Origin: JASLDZ01 sp038226305
GTDB taxonomy: Bacteria > Pseudomonadota > Alphaproteobacteria > Caulobacterales > Caulobacteraceae
Direction: 5' to 3'
Assembly: GCA_038226305.1 (NCBI GenBank)
Contig: JBBRQN010000010.1
Coordinates: forward strand, 1-64,000
DNA: 64,000 nucleotides
In this document: in pieces, positions 20,874 through 28,929 of the stretch
Layout: every line of letters begins with the position of its first letter
Numbering within the stretch: position 1 is the first letter of the stretch
The notes under the pieces: generated by a model
Database searches by the model: none
Seen by the model: the letters and a program-made list of their open reading frames with translations, nothing else
Told to the model about the DNA's origin: nothing
Translations under genes and position numbers: made by a program

Positions 20874-22069
20874 CGATGCGCGATAGCCGAGGCGGGGGCC
20901 AGTTGATAGCCCCGGCCCGCCAGCCCCGCCGCCCAGCGCGATACCTGACCCACCGTCACCGGGTAGGCGAACCCCATCCCCAGCGACTGCCCCTTGGAGA
21001 GCGCCGAAGCCTCCAGCGCGGTGAGCTGGCGGTCTATGGCGTCGGAGCTCAGGTCCTGATCGACGATGGTGTCGGCGCTGGCGCGCATCGGCCCCTGCGC
21101 CGCCGTGCTGCGGCGGGCCGAGCCGTCGTCGAGGAAGCCGACGCCTCGAGCCTTCAACGCCGCCGCGAACGATCCCATCGCAGGCTCCGTCTGCAGGAAG
21201 CGGCCGCCCAGATAGTTGGTCACCGCGAAGTAGCCGGCGCCCCGGCTGAGCAGCCAGTCCAGACGGCGGCTGAACTCGGCGGGCTGGCCCTGAGCCATCA
21301 GGGTGTAGGGGCCGGGGTCGTTGTTGGGATAGTCGATGGGCTCCATCGGAATCTCGAGGATCACCTCGTGACCGGCGGCCCGGGCCATGTCGATCCAGCC
21401 CTGCAGGCCGTCGGCATAGGGCACGAAGGAGAGGCTGATCTCGGGCGGCAGGCGCTCGATGGCAGCCTTGGTGGCTACGGCGTTCAAGCCCAGCCCGCCG
21501 ACGATCAGAGCCACCTTGGGCTTGCCGTTGCTGGCGAAGGGGCGGGCATAGGCCCCGAAGGGCGTGCGGCCGTCCTTGGCGATGATGGGCAGGGGGCCGC
21601 CCGGCCCGGGCTGGCTGAGCCCCGTCAGGGGGGCCGCCACGAGGGGCGGGCTCTTCGGCTGGAGCGGGGCTGTTGCGGTCGGCGGGCCGCCATCGGGGCC
21701 ATGCGCCCCGTTGATGCGGCCGCCCTGGGGCAGGGTGATCGTCGCCTGGCCGGGGGCGCCCGGCATCGCCACGTCAGCGCCCAACGGCAGGCTGTCCAGC
21801 GTGGGAGCGGCCGTCGGGTCCACGCCGGTGCGCAGGGGAGTGGGGTCGAGCTTGGCCGCCGGGGCCAGGCGCACCCGCACCGAGGGTGCGCCCGCGTGCG
21901 AATCGCTGGTGACGATGATCAGGGTGGCCGCAGCCACCAGAAACAGCCCCGCCGCCGCGCCCGCAGAGACGAAGGGGTTGGCCGCCAGCTTCAGCGCGCG
22001 CGCCATCGCCTCGCCCTGCCCGGCGGGGGCGGCGTTGGCGGTCGCGGCAGAGGGCGGACGAGCGAACAT
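20870..22069 (-). CDS. Divergent polysaccharide deacetylase (DUF610/YibQ-like)
   Basis: A 399-residue membrane-anchored protein: one helix near residues 35-55 (FVSAGAAAGLFLVAAATLII), then a Pro/Ala/Gly-rich linker to about residue 165, then the divergent polysaccharide deacetylase domain (VALIVGGLGLNAVATKAAIERLP, LEIPMEPIDYPNNDPGP, VGFLDDGSA). The family has a deacetylase-like barrel but altered catalytic residues and is regularly linked to ctpA and an EnvC-like gene, as here. A role in the envelope is likely; the reaction is unproven. Confidence 0.88.
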   Translation of the reverse strand: MFARPPSAATANAAPAGQGEAMARALKLAANPFVSAGAAAGLFLVAAATLIIVTSDSHAGAPSVRVRLAPAAKLDPTPLRTGVDPTAAPTLDSLPLGADVAMPGAPGQATITLPQGGRINGAHGPDGGPPTATAPLQPKSPPLVAAPLTGLSQPGPGGPLPIIAKDGRTPFGAYARPFASNGKPKVALIVGGLGLNAVATKAAIERLPPEISLSFVPYADGLQGWIDMARAAGHEVILEIPMEPIDYPNNDPGPYTLMAQGQPAEFSRRLDWLLSRGAGYFAVTNYLGGRFLQTEPAMGSFAAALKARGVGFLDDGSARRSTAAQGPMRASADTIVDQDLSSDAIDRQLTALEASALSKGQSLGMGFAYPVTVGQVSRWAAGLAGRGYQLAPASAIAHR

Positions 22070-22132
22070 GATCGCACCGACGTTGCCGCCAACGTGGTTA
22101 AGGCGCGGTCAACACCGGTCTTGGCGCGTGGC

Positions 22133-23644
22133 CTACTTCCGGCTGGGCGCGACCTTCTCGACAGGGGTAGCCGCCACGGCGGACCCTGGGGCCACGGGCG
22201 CTGTGTTCATGGCGAAGGTTGAGACCGGCTTCTTGAACATGTCGGCCGGCCGGGCCGCCACAGTCTGCGCCACGCCGCCGTAGTGCAGCACGTCGAGGGC
22301 GCGCTTCAGCTGGAAGTCCTCATCCGGGCGGTCGATCTCTCCGGGCACGATCACCGAATCCGGGCCGCGCAGGCGCACCTTCTTGCCATTGGCGTCCTTC
22401 TTCTCGGACGGGTCTTCGGCAGCAGGCGGCACCTCGATGTTGGCCAGCTGGGTGCGCTTGCGACCCTCCTGGCTGTCGAGGGCGTTCTTGTAGGAGGCCT
22501 CGGAGAAGTCCACCGCTTGATCGGTGATCAGCTGCGCCTCCTCCCGCGAGCGGGCGACGGACAAGTCGGGGGTGATCCCGGTCTTCTGGATCGAGCCGCC
22601 GGAGGGCGTGTAGTACTTGGCGGTGGTGAGTTTCAGCGCACCGTCCGCCCCGCCGCGCAGGGGCAGCACGGTTTGCACCGAGCCCTTGCCGAAGCTGGTC
22701 AAGCCCACGATCGTGGCCCGTCCGCGATCCTTCAGGGCGCCCGCCACAATCTCCGCCGCCGATGCCGAGCCGTAGTTCACGAGCACGACCACGGGTGTGC
22801 CGCGGATCAGGTCGCCCTGCGGCTTGGCGTTGTAGCGCTGGATGTCGCGGGCATCGCGGCCGCGCTGGCTGACCACCTCGCCCCCGTCGAGGAAGGCGGA
22901 GGAGACCTCGACGGCCGTGTCCACCAGCCCGCCGGGGTTGTTGCGCAGGTCGAGCACGAGGCCCTTCATCTTGGGCAGCTTGGCCTTGAGATCCTTCAGG
23001 GCGGCCGAGGTGTCCTTGCCGGTGTTCTCGTCGAAGCCGGAGACGCGCAGATAGCCCACGTCGCCTTCCACGTGATGCGAGACGGTGTGCAGGGCGATCA
23101 CCTCGCGGGTGAGCTTCACGGTGAACGGATCGGCCTTGTCGCGCGCGATCGTCAGCGACACCGCGGTGCCCACGGCCCCCCGCATGGCCTTCACCGCCTC
23201 GTTGGACGACTGGCCGAGGATCGACTGGCCATCCACCGCGGTGATGTAGTCTCCGGCGCGCAGGCCGGCCTTGGCGGCGGGGGTGCCATCCATCGGGGAG
23301 ACGATCTTGATCGCCCCGTCCTCGCCCTGGATCACGAGGCCGAGTCCGCCGTAGTCGCCGCGGGTCTGGTCCTGCATGTCGGAGAAGTTCGCGGGGTCGA
23401 GGTAGCCTGAGTGCGGATCGAGCGAGGTGAGCATGCCGTCGATGGCGGCCTGGATCAGCTTCTTGTCCGAGACCGGGCTCACGTAGTCGCGCTTCACCGT
23501 GGTGAGCACGTCGCCGAACAGCTCCAGCATCTTGTAGGTCTCGGCCTTGGAGCCGGACTGGGCGTCGGCATAGGCGCCGAGCCCAACCGCCGACGCGGCC
23601 CCGAGCGCGAAGGTGGAGATGCCGATCAGGAGGAACTTACGCAT
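22133..23644 (-). CDS. ctpA: Carboxyl-terminal processing protease CtpA (S41)
   Basis: A 503-residue periplasmic protease with an N-terminal signal segment (MRKFLLIGISTFALGAASAVG), a PDZ domain (about residues 95-165, with AAKAGLRAGDYITAVDG) and an S41 core. Ser295 (GSASAAEIVAGAL) and Lys320 (TSFGKGSVQT) form the Ser-Lys dyad, spaced as in E. coli Prc. The C-terminal tail is Pro/Ala-rich. It probably processes envelope proteins, perhaps murein hydrolases. It lies downstream of the EnvC-like gene after a 148-bp spacer that may hold its own promoter. Confidence 0.94.
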   Translation of the reverse strand: MRKFLLIGISTFALGAASAVGLGAYADAQSGSKAETYKMLELFGDVLTTVKRDYVSPVSDKKLIQAAIDGMLTSLDPHSGYLDPANFSDMQDQTRGDYGGLGLVIQGEDGAIKIVSPMDGTPAAKAGLRAGDYITAVDGQSILGQSSNEAVKAMRGAVGTAVSLTIARDKADPFTVKLTREVIALHTVSHHVEGDVGYLRVSGFDENTGKDTSAALKDLKAKLPKMKGLVLDLRNNPGGLVDTAVEVSSAFLDGGEVVSQRGRDARDIQRYNAKPQGDLIRGTPVVVLVNYGSASAAEIVAGALKDRGRATIVGLTSFGKGSVQTVLPLRGGADGALKLTTAKYYTPSGGSIQKTGITPDLSVARSREEAQLITDQAVDFSEASYKNALDSQEGRKRTQLANIEVPPAAEDPSEKKDANGKKVRLRGPDSVIVPGEIDRPDEDFQLKRALDVLHYGGVAQTVAARPADMFKKPVSTFAMNTAPVAPGSAVAATPVEKVAPSRK

Positions 23645-23792
23645 TCAGACCTCGCGCGGACGTGGCCCTGAAACTCAGGACGCAGACCGTTCAGCCTCAA
23701 GGTTGCGGCCAACGTGGGGCCATGCAAGCCCCAAGCTGACATAAACCGCAACGGCGCTTCACTGGGCCGCGCCCGACCGGCCGATTTTGCGC

Positions 23793-24626
23793 TCAGCCCG
23801 GGTCCAGCCGGGGGCGCAGCAGATAGGGGTTGGGGTCCACCGGGTTCGAGCCCCGGCGCAGCTCGAGATAAAGCTCAGGCGTCGGTTTGGCGCGGGGCGA
23901 CATGCGTCCCAGCGGCGCCCCCGCCCGCACCTGCGCGCCGGGGGCGAGGTCCGCGTTCTGCATGCCGGCGACCACCGTGCGCCAGCCATCGGGCCGCAAG
24001 ACGATGACCACGAGGCCCCAGTTCTTCAGCGGTCCCACATAGTCGATCCGGCCGTCGCTGGGGCTGCGCACCTGGGCGTCGGCGGCGGTGCGCCACGACA
24101 GGCCCTCTGAACGCCCGCGGCCCGGCCACGGCTCGCCGAAACGCCGGACCAACTCGCCGTCCACCGGCACGGTCAGGGGGGCCAGAGGGCTGGGCGAGGG
24201 TTCGATCCGGGGTCCCGCGGCGGCGGCGAAGCCAGGCGGCGGGCGGCTGCCTCCGCCCTCAGCCGCGGCACTCTGCGCCGAGAACAGGCCTGCGGAGGCC
24301 TCCGCCGCCTCCCGCCGCAGCCTCGCCAGCGCCTGGGCCTGCCGAGCAAGCGCCTCGGCCCGGCGCCGCAACTCGGGTTGCAGGGCGCGCATGAGCACCG
24401 CCGCCCGCACCGCATCCTTGGCCGAGCGAGGCGAGACGAGGAGGGCGGGGGGCGGGTCGCGACTGGCGTTCTGAAGGGCGGAGAGCAGCCGAGCCTGCGC
24501 CTCGCGGTTGGCCCCGATGCGGGCGGTAAGCGCCTGCTCCTGCGCGTTCAGCGCCTCCAGCCGCGCCAGGGCGGAGGGAGCGTTCGCGGGGGTGGCGGCC
24601 GAGATGAGGAGGGCCAGAGCGAGCAT
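23793..24626 (-). CDS. EnvC-like murein hydrolase activator (degenerate M23/LytM)
   Basis: A 277-residue exported protein: signal peptide, then a coiled coil (about residues 20-115, rich in Ala, Leu, Arg and Glu), then a LytM domain. The zinc ligands are missing: the usual HxGxD region reads GLSWRTAADAQVRSP, and the usual HxH strand reads ELYLELRRG. It therefore cannot be a working endopeptidase and probably activates an amidase, as EnvC does. The family tail PVDPNPYLLRP is kept. It starts one base after rlmH. Confidence 0.88.
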   Translation of the reverse strand: MLALALLISAATPANAPSALARLEALNAQEQALTARIGANREAQARLLSALQNASRDPPPALLVSPRSAKDAVRAAVLMRALQPELRRRAEALARQAQALARLRREAAEASAGLFSAQSAAAEGGGSRPPPGFAAAAGPRIEPSPSPLAPLTVPVDGELVRRFGEPWPGRGRSEGLSWRTAADAQVRSPSDGRIDYVGPLKNWGLVVIVLRPDGWRTVVAGMQNADLAPGAQVRAGAPLGRMSPRAKPTPELYLELRRGSNPVDPNPYLLRPRLDPG

Positions 24627-24627
24627 G

Positions 24628-25095
24628 TCAGTCGCGGTGATAGGGCGATCCGGCCAGGAGCGTCACGGCGCGGTAGAGCTGTTCGCACAGCATGGCCCGC
24701 GCAAGGGCGTGCGGCCAGGTGGCCGGGCCGAAGGCGATGCGCTCCCGGGCGCTCGCCGCCAGGGCGGGATCGAGCCCATCCGCCCCGCCGATCAGGAACA
24801 CGATGCGCCGCTCGCCTCCGTCGCGGAGGGCCGCGAGGCGCTCTGAGAACGCGCGGGAGGGGTGGGCGGTGCCTCGCTCGTCGCAGGCGATCACGAGGTC
24901 GCCGGGCTGCAGCACGGCGCGCAGGGCCTCGGCCTCCGCGGCCTTGCCGGGCTTGCGGGTCTCCACCTCGACGACCTCGAACGGCCCCAGCGCCAGCGCC
25001 CGGCCAGAGGCCGTGGCCCGGTCGAGCCAGTCCTTGGCCAGAAGGGCTTCCGGCGCGCGACCCAGCCGCCCTACGGCGGCGACGGTCACCCTCAA
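24628..25095 (-). CDS. rlmH: 23S rRNA (pseudouridine1915-N3)-methyltransferase RlmH
   Basis: A 155-residue SPOUT methyltransferase that acts on helix 69 of 23S rRNA in assembled ribosomes. RVTVAAVGRL at the start, VIACDERGTAHPSRAFSERL, the SAM-binding knot FLIGGADGLDP and the C-terminal EQLYRAVTLLAGSPYHRD are diagnostic. The frame is open upstream, but homology begins at a TTG (25095) that overlaps the rsfS stop as TTGA; a GTG two codons later is possible. rsfS-rlmH is a conserved pair. Confidence 0.93.
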   Translation of the reverse strand: MRVTVAAVGRLGRAPEALLAKDWLDRATASGRALALGPFEVVEVETRKPGKAAEAEALRAVLQPGDLVIACDERGTAHPSRAFSERLAALRDGGERRIVFLIGGADGLDPALAASARERIAFGPATWPHALARAMLCEQLYRAVTLLAGSPYHRD

Positions 25096-25526
25096 ACGGT
25101 GCCGGAATTGGCCAGCGTGGCCGTTCTGTGCGGGCTGTCGACCGACCAGATCTTCTCGATCTGGTAGAAGGCCCGGACCTCGGGGCGGAACAGGTGGACG
25201 ATCACGTCGCCCGCATCGATCAGCACCCAATCGGCGGCGGGCAGCCCCTCGACCTGGGCGCGGCCGAAGCCGTTGTCCTTCAGGGTGCGGAGCAGGTGGT
25301 CGGACAAGGCGGCGACGTGGCGGGCCGAGCGGCCGGTGGCCACCACCACCGCATCGGCGATGGGGCTCATGCCCTGCAGGTCGATGCAGACGATGTCCTC
25401 CGCCTTGTCCTCGTCCAGCTTGTTGAGGAGGAGCGCCTGCAGCACCTCGCTCGACGGTTCGGGCATGGGTGTGGAGGCGGTGGTGGCGAGTTCGGGGGGC
25501 AGGGGGTCGTTCCTATGATCGGGCAA
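25092..25526 (-). CDS. rsfS: Ribosomal silencing factor RsfS
   Basis: A 144-residue (or shorter) RsfS/Iojap protein that binds uL14 and blocks subunit joining when nutrients are scarce. Family segments are KAEDIVCIDLQGMSPIADAVVVATG, RSARHVAALSDHL and DWVLIDAGDVIVHLF. From the TTG at 25526 the N-terminus has about 20 variable residues; the ATG at 25466 (MPEPSSEVLQALLL) gives 124 residues, equally plausible. Neither has a strong ribosome site. Confidence 0.92.
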   Translation of the reverse strand: MPDHRNDPLPPELATTASTPMPEPSSEVLQALLLNKLDEDKAEDIVCIDLQGMSPIADAVVVATGRSARHVAALSDHLLRTLKDNGFGRAQVEGLPAADWVLIDAGDVIVHLFRPEVRAFYQIEKIWSVDSPHRTATLANSGTV

Positions 25527-25573
25527 GCTCGCAGCCTAGCACGAACGGCGGCCCGCGGCCATGACGCCGGCCG

Positions 25574-26263
25574 TTACCCGCGCTTCGCCTTCGCGCGGAG
25601 GGCGGTGGAGCTCGTGGGGTCCAGCGGGCCGGTCAGGTACGACCACGCGGGCGCCGGGCTGCGGGCGAGGACGGGGGCCGGGGTGCGGGCGTGCATGAAG
25701 CGCTTGGCGGCCGGGGCAAAGCGGCTGCTGAGGAGCGAGCCGGGGCGCGAGACCACCGCCACGGGAAAGCGGCGAAGGATATCGATCCAGCCCCGCCAGC
25801 GGTGGAAGTCGGCCAGATTGTCGGCCCCCATGATCCACACGAACTTCACGCCAGGGTGCCGCGCCTGCAGGCCGCGAAGGGCGTCCCAGGTGTAGCGCTG
25901 GCCCAGGCGCACCTCGGCGTCTGAGACGATCATCGAGGGGCCGCGGGCAAAGCTTCGTGCGCTGGCCATGCGGGCCTCCAGCGGCGGGGCGTCGCGCTTC
26001 AGGGGGTTCTGGGGAGTCACGAGCCAGATCACGCGGTCCAGCCCCAGCCGCACCAGCGCCGTCTGCGCCACGTGGGCGTGGCCTTCGTGCGCCGGATTGA
26101 ACGAACCGCCCAGCACGCCCACCGTCATGCCCGGCTCGAGATGGAAGCCCAGCCGCAGGGCTTGCGGCCGGCCCTGGATCGAGCCCTGCCGCGCGGGGCC
26201 CGCCGCCCAAAGGCGTCTCGCGCTGGGTGAGCTGAGCGGCGTCGGAAGCGTCAGGGCAGCCAC
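25574..26263 (-). CDS. nadD: Nicotinate-nucleotide adenylyltransferase NadD
   Basis: A 229-residue enzyme that adenylates nicotinate mononucleotide in NAD synthesis. VGVLGGSFNPAHEGHAHVA holds the (H/T)xGH nucleotidyltransferase motif, and FVWIMGADNLADFHRWRGW is the conserved central segment. The usual late motif ISSTxxR is represented by PTSSTALRAKAKRG at the end. The GTG start at 26263 overlaps obgE by 13 bp and gives an N-terminal extension of about 45 residues; ATG at 26128 is a shorter option. Confidence 0.92.
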   Translation of the reverse strand: MAALTLPTPLSSPSARRLWAAGPARQGSIQGRPQALRLGFHLEPGMTVGVLGGSFNPAHEGHAHVAQTALVRLGLDRVIWLVTPQNPLKRDAPPLEARMASARSFARGPSMIVSDAEVRLGQRYTWDALRGLQARHPGVKFVWIMGADNLADFHRWRGWIDILRRFPVAVVSRPGSLLSSRFAPAAKRFMHARTPAPVLARSPAPAWSYLTGPLDPTSSTALRAKAKRG

Positions 26264-27297
26264 TCGCCCTCGGCGGGGGCTGCGATCGGCTCCCCGTGCT
26301 CGTCCACGCCGCCGCGGATTTCCACGAGCGCCGCCCGCAGCACCTGCGGCACGCCCTCGCCGGATACGCCGGACACCAGCATCGCCTGCGATCCGCAGGC
26401 TTCGGAAAGGGCTTCGAGCTGCAGGAGGCGCAGCTCTGCGTCGAGCGCGTCCGCCTTGCTGAGCACCACGATCTCGGGCTTGCCCTCGAGCATCTCGCCG
26501 TAAGCTACGAGTTCCTCACGCACGGTGTGATAGGCGGCGGCCACGTCGTCCTGCGTGCCGTCCACGAGGTGGATGAGCACCTTGCAGCGCTCCACGTGGC
26601 CGAGGAAGCGGACGCCGAGGCCCGCACCTTCGGATGCACCCTCGATCAGGCCCGGGATGTCGGCCAGCACGAACCGCTCCTGCGCCGAGAGGTCCACCAC
26701 GCCCAGGCCGGGGGTGAGGGTCGTGAACGGATAGTCCGCGATCTTGGGCCGCGCGGCGCTGACGGCCGCCAGGAAGGTCGACTTGCCGGCGTTGGGCAGG
26801 CCCACGAGACCTGCGTCGGCGATCAGCTTCAGGCGCAGCCAGATCCACATTTCCTGCCCATCCTGACCGGGCATGGCGAAGCGGGGCGCCTGGTTGATCG
26901 GGCCCTTGAAATGGATGTTGCCGAAGCCGCCGTTGCCGCCCCGGGCCAGGCGCACCCGGTCGCCGATCTTGGTCAGATCGCAGACCAGCGTCTCGCCATC
27001 CTCCTCCAGCACCTGCGTACCGGCCGGAACCTTGAGCACGATGTCCTCGCCGTTGGGGCCGTCCATCTGGCGGCCCATGCCGTGCTGGCCGGTCTGAGCC
27101 TTGAAGTGCTGCTGGTAGCGGTAGTCGATGAGGGTGTTCAGCCCCTCCACCGCCTCGATCCAGATCGAGCCGCCGCGGCCGCCGTCGCCCCCGTCCGGCC
27201 CGCCGTATTCGATGAACTTCTCACGCCGGAACGACACGGCGCCCGCCCCGCCGTTGCCGGAGCGTATGTAGATCTTGCACTGGTCCAGAAACTTCAT
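26251..27297 (-). CDS. obgE: GTPase Obg/CgtA
   Basis: A 348-residue GTPase of 50S assembly and growth control. The glycine-rich Obg fold (MKFLDQCKIYIRSGNGGAGAVSFRRE) is followed by the G domain: G1 GLPNAGKSTFL, switch region YPFTTLTPGLGVV, G3 DIPGLIEGASEGAGLG, G4 LSKADAL. The longer open frame upstream is not homologous, and the ATG at 27297 is standard. In Caulobacter relatives proB and proA commonly follow obgE; here nadD follows directly and proBA lies about 29 kb away. Confidence 0.96.
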   Translation of the reverse strand: MKFLDQCKIYIRSGNGGAGAVSFRREKFIEYGGPDGGDGGRGGSIWIEAVEGLNTLIDYRYQQHFKAQTGQHGMGRQMDGPNGEDIVLKVPAGTQVLEEDGETLVCDLTKIGDRVRLARGGNGGFGNIHFKGPINQAPRFAMPGQDGQEMWIWLRLKLIADAGLVGLPNAGKSTFLAAVSAARPKIADYPFTTLTPGLGVVDLSAQERFVLADIPGLIEGASEGAGLGVRFLGHVERCKVLIHLVDGTQDDVAAAYHTVREELVAYGEMLEGKPEIVVLSKADALDAELRLLQLEALSEACGSQAMLVSGVSGEGVPQVLRAALVEIRGGVDEHGEPIAAPAEGEWLP

Positions 27298-27351
27298 TGC
27301 GGGCTCTATGCCGCAACGGCGCATCATGCGCCACTTTGCGGGGCCGCACAG

Positions 27352-28158
27352 ATGACCGACACCCTCTCTCCCGACCTGTCGGACTTCACCGTGCGGGAGT
27401 TCTCGGCGGAGGGCATGACCAAGCCCGTGCTGTTCACGGGCACCACCGGCCCGGCCGTGATCGTGATCCACGAGGTGTTCGGCTTCACCCGCCCCACCGC
27501 CCGGTTCTGCCGGTGGATCGCCGCTGCGGGAATGCGCGTCTATGCGCCGGTGCTGTTCGGTTCGGCCGATGCCTCCAACCCCGAGAAGGTGGGTGTGGCG
27601 CGGCTGGCGGGGCTGTGCGTGTCGCGCGAGATCAACCTCTTCGCCGCGGGCAAGACGAGCCGCATCGTCGACTGGCTCAAGCCCCTGGCACGCGATGCCC
27701 ATGGCGAGTGCGGCGGGGCGGGCGTGGGCGTGATCGGCATGTGCCTTTCGGGCGGCTTCGCGCTGGCGACGGCGGTGGAGCCTGCGGTGCTGGCCCCGGT
27801 CATGTCCCAGCCGGGCCTGCCTGCGGGCAAGAAGAACACGGGCGCGCTCGACGTATCGGATGCCGACCTCGCGGCCATCCGTCGTCGCACCAAAAGCGAA
27901 GGCCTGTGCGTGCGCGGCTATCGCTTCGAGGGTGACCCGCTTTCACCGCAGGCCCGGTTCGACAGGCTGGAGCGGGAATTGGGCACGGCGTTCGAGGGCC
28001 ACGTTCTGCCCCAGTCCGCCGGAAACCCGAACGGCCTGAAGGCGCAGGGCCGCGCCGCCCATTCGGTCTTCACGACCGACCTCGTGGATGCCGACGGCGA
28101 GCCGACCAAAGCCGCGGCGGACTCGGTGATCGCCTGGTTCAGGGAGCGGCTGGCTTAG
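27352..28158 (+). CDS. Dienelactone hydrolase family protein
   Basis: A 268-residue alpha/beta hydrolase of the dienelactone hydrolase type. VIVIHEVFGFTRPT is the family loop with its Glu, and GVIGMCLSGGFALA holds the nucleophile Cys131 in a G-x-C-x-x-G context. An AAHSVFT His near residue 245 could complete the triad. The start ATG follows a GCACAG leader; the larger open frame upstream is antisense to obgE. It converges with the TetR gene with a 3-bp overlap. Its substrate is unknown. Confidence 0.85.
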   Translation: MTDTLSPDLSDFTVREFSAEGMTKPVLFTGTTGPAVIVIHEVFGFTRPTARFCRWIAAAGMRVYAPVLFGSADASNPEKVGVARLAGLCVSREINLFAAGKTSRIVDWLKPLARDAHGECGGAGVGVIGMCLSGGFALATAVEPAVLAPVMSQPGLPAGKKNTGALDVSDADLAAIRRRTKSEGLCVRGYRFEGDPLSPQARFDRLERELGTAFEGHVLPQSAGNPNGLKAQGRAAHSVFTTDLVDADGEPTKAAADSVIAWFRERLA

Positions 28159-28796
28159 CCCGCAGGCCGTGCGCCATAGCCGTGGAGGAAGGTCTCCACG
28201 GCGCCGTTAACATGTTCGGTGATCTCGGTATCGGTAAGGGGTTCGCGCACGTTCCACATGAAGGCCTGGTGCAGGCTGGCCTTGAACAGGGCCACGAGAT
28301 AGCCCGCGCAGCGCTCCGGGTCGTCGGGCCGCAGCGAGCCGTCCTGCATGCGGGCGGCGAGGTAGTCGGAGATCACCTTGCGGGTCAGCTTCGGCCCGTT
28401 CTCCCAGAACAGGTGGCCCAGCTGCGGGAAGCGCTGGCACTCCGCCGAGACGAGGCGGTTGACCCCCAGCGCCCGCTCCGAGGTGAGGAACCGCACCAGC
28501 CGCTCGCCCATGCGATGCAGCACGTCTTCCACGTCGCCCCCCTCGACGATCGCAGCGAGGGCGGCGGATTCGCTGCTGCACTCCTCCTGCATGATCGCCT
28601 CGAACAGCTCGTCCTTGGAGCGGAAGTAGTTGTAGAGCGTGCCTTTCGATCCCCCGAGCTTGCCAGCGATCGCCGACATGGACGTGGCCGCGTAGCCCTC
28701 TGCCAGGAAGCTGTCGCGCGCGATGTCTACGATGGCCTGGCGACGGGTGTCGCGGTTGGCTTCGCGGGGGGCCGGTCGGGGAGGAAGGGCGTTCAT
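28155..28796 (-). CDS. TetR/AcrR-family repressor of the efflux operon
   Basis: A 213-residue TetR-type regulator. The helix-turn-helix is in ARDSFLAEGYAATSMSAIA, GKLGGSKGTLYNYFRSKDEL; the ligand-binding half ends with a long helical region (FKASLHQAFMWNVRE). The ATG at 28796 is chosen because the longer frame from 28856 would read through the first operator. It is divergent from the tripartite efflux operon, and two copies of a perfect palindrome lie between them, so it probably represses both sides until a ligand binds. Confidence 0.9.
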   Translation of the reverse strand: MNALPPRPAPREANRDTRRQAIVDIARDSFLAEGYAATSMSAIAGKLGGSKGTLYNYFRSKDELFEAIMQEECSSESAALAAIVEGGDVEDVLHRMGERLVRFLTSERALGVNRLVSAECQRFPQLGHLFWENGPKLTRKVISDYLAARMQDGSLRPDDPERCAGYLVALFKASLHQAFMWNVREPLTDTEITEHVNGAVETFLHGYGARPAG

Positions 28797-28806
28797 CGGC
28801 TTTCTG

Positions 28807-28821
28807 ACCGTACGGTACGGT
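28807..28821. promoter_or_regulatory. TetR operator, copy 1
   Basis: ACCGTACGGTACGGT is a perfect 7+1+7 palindrome 10 bp before the TetR start codon. It is the same as copy 2 except for the central base. Confidence 0.65.
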
Positions 28822-28869
28822 TTCTTACTTGACGCACCCGTATCACAGGCGCACATGCCGCTGCAACTG

Positions 28870-28884
28870 ACCGTACCGTACGGT
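28870..28884. promoter_or_regulatory. TetR operator, copy 2
   Basis: ACCGTACCGTACGGT has the same 7-bp arms as copy 1. The two centres are 63 bp apart, close to six helical turns, so bound dimers would lie on one face of the DNA. It is 45 bp before the start of the efflux lipoprotein gene. Confidence 0.65.
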
Positions 28885-28929
28885 CCGGCTCACCTGTGTT
28901 TGTGTGCGAAAAGGCTGAGGGTCATGGTC

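Noticed and set aside
26296..27351. N-terminal extension of the dienelactone hydrolase frame
   Set aside because: It is antisense to obgE and unlike any hydrolase; the ATG at 27352 is used.
28829..28856. TTGACG as a -35 element for the efflux operon
   Set aside because: No convincing -10 element lies 15-19 bp downstream, so I did not list a promoter there.
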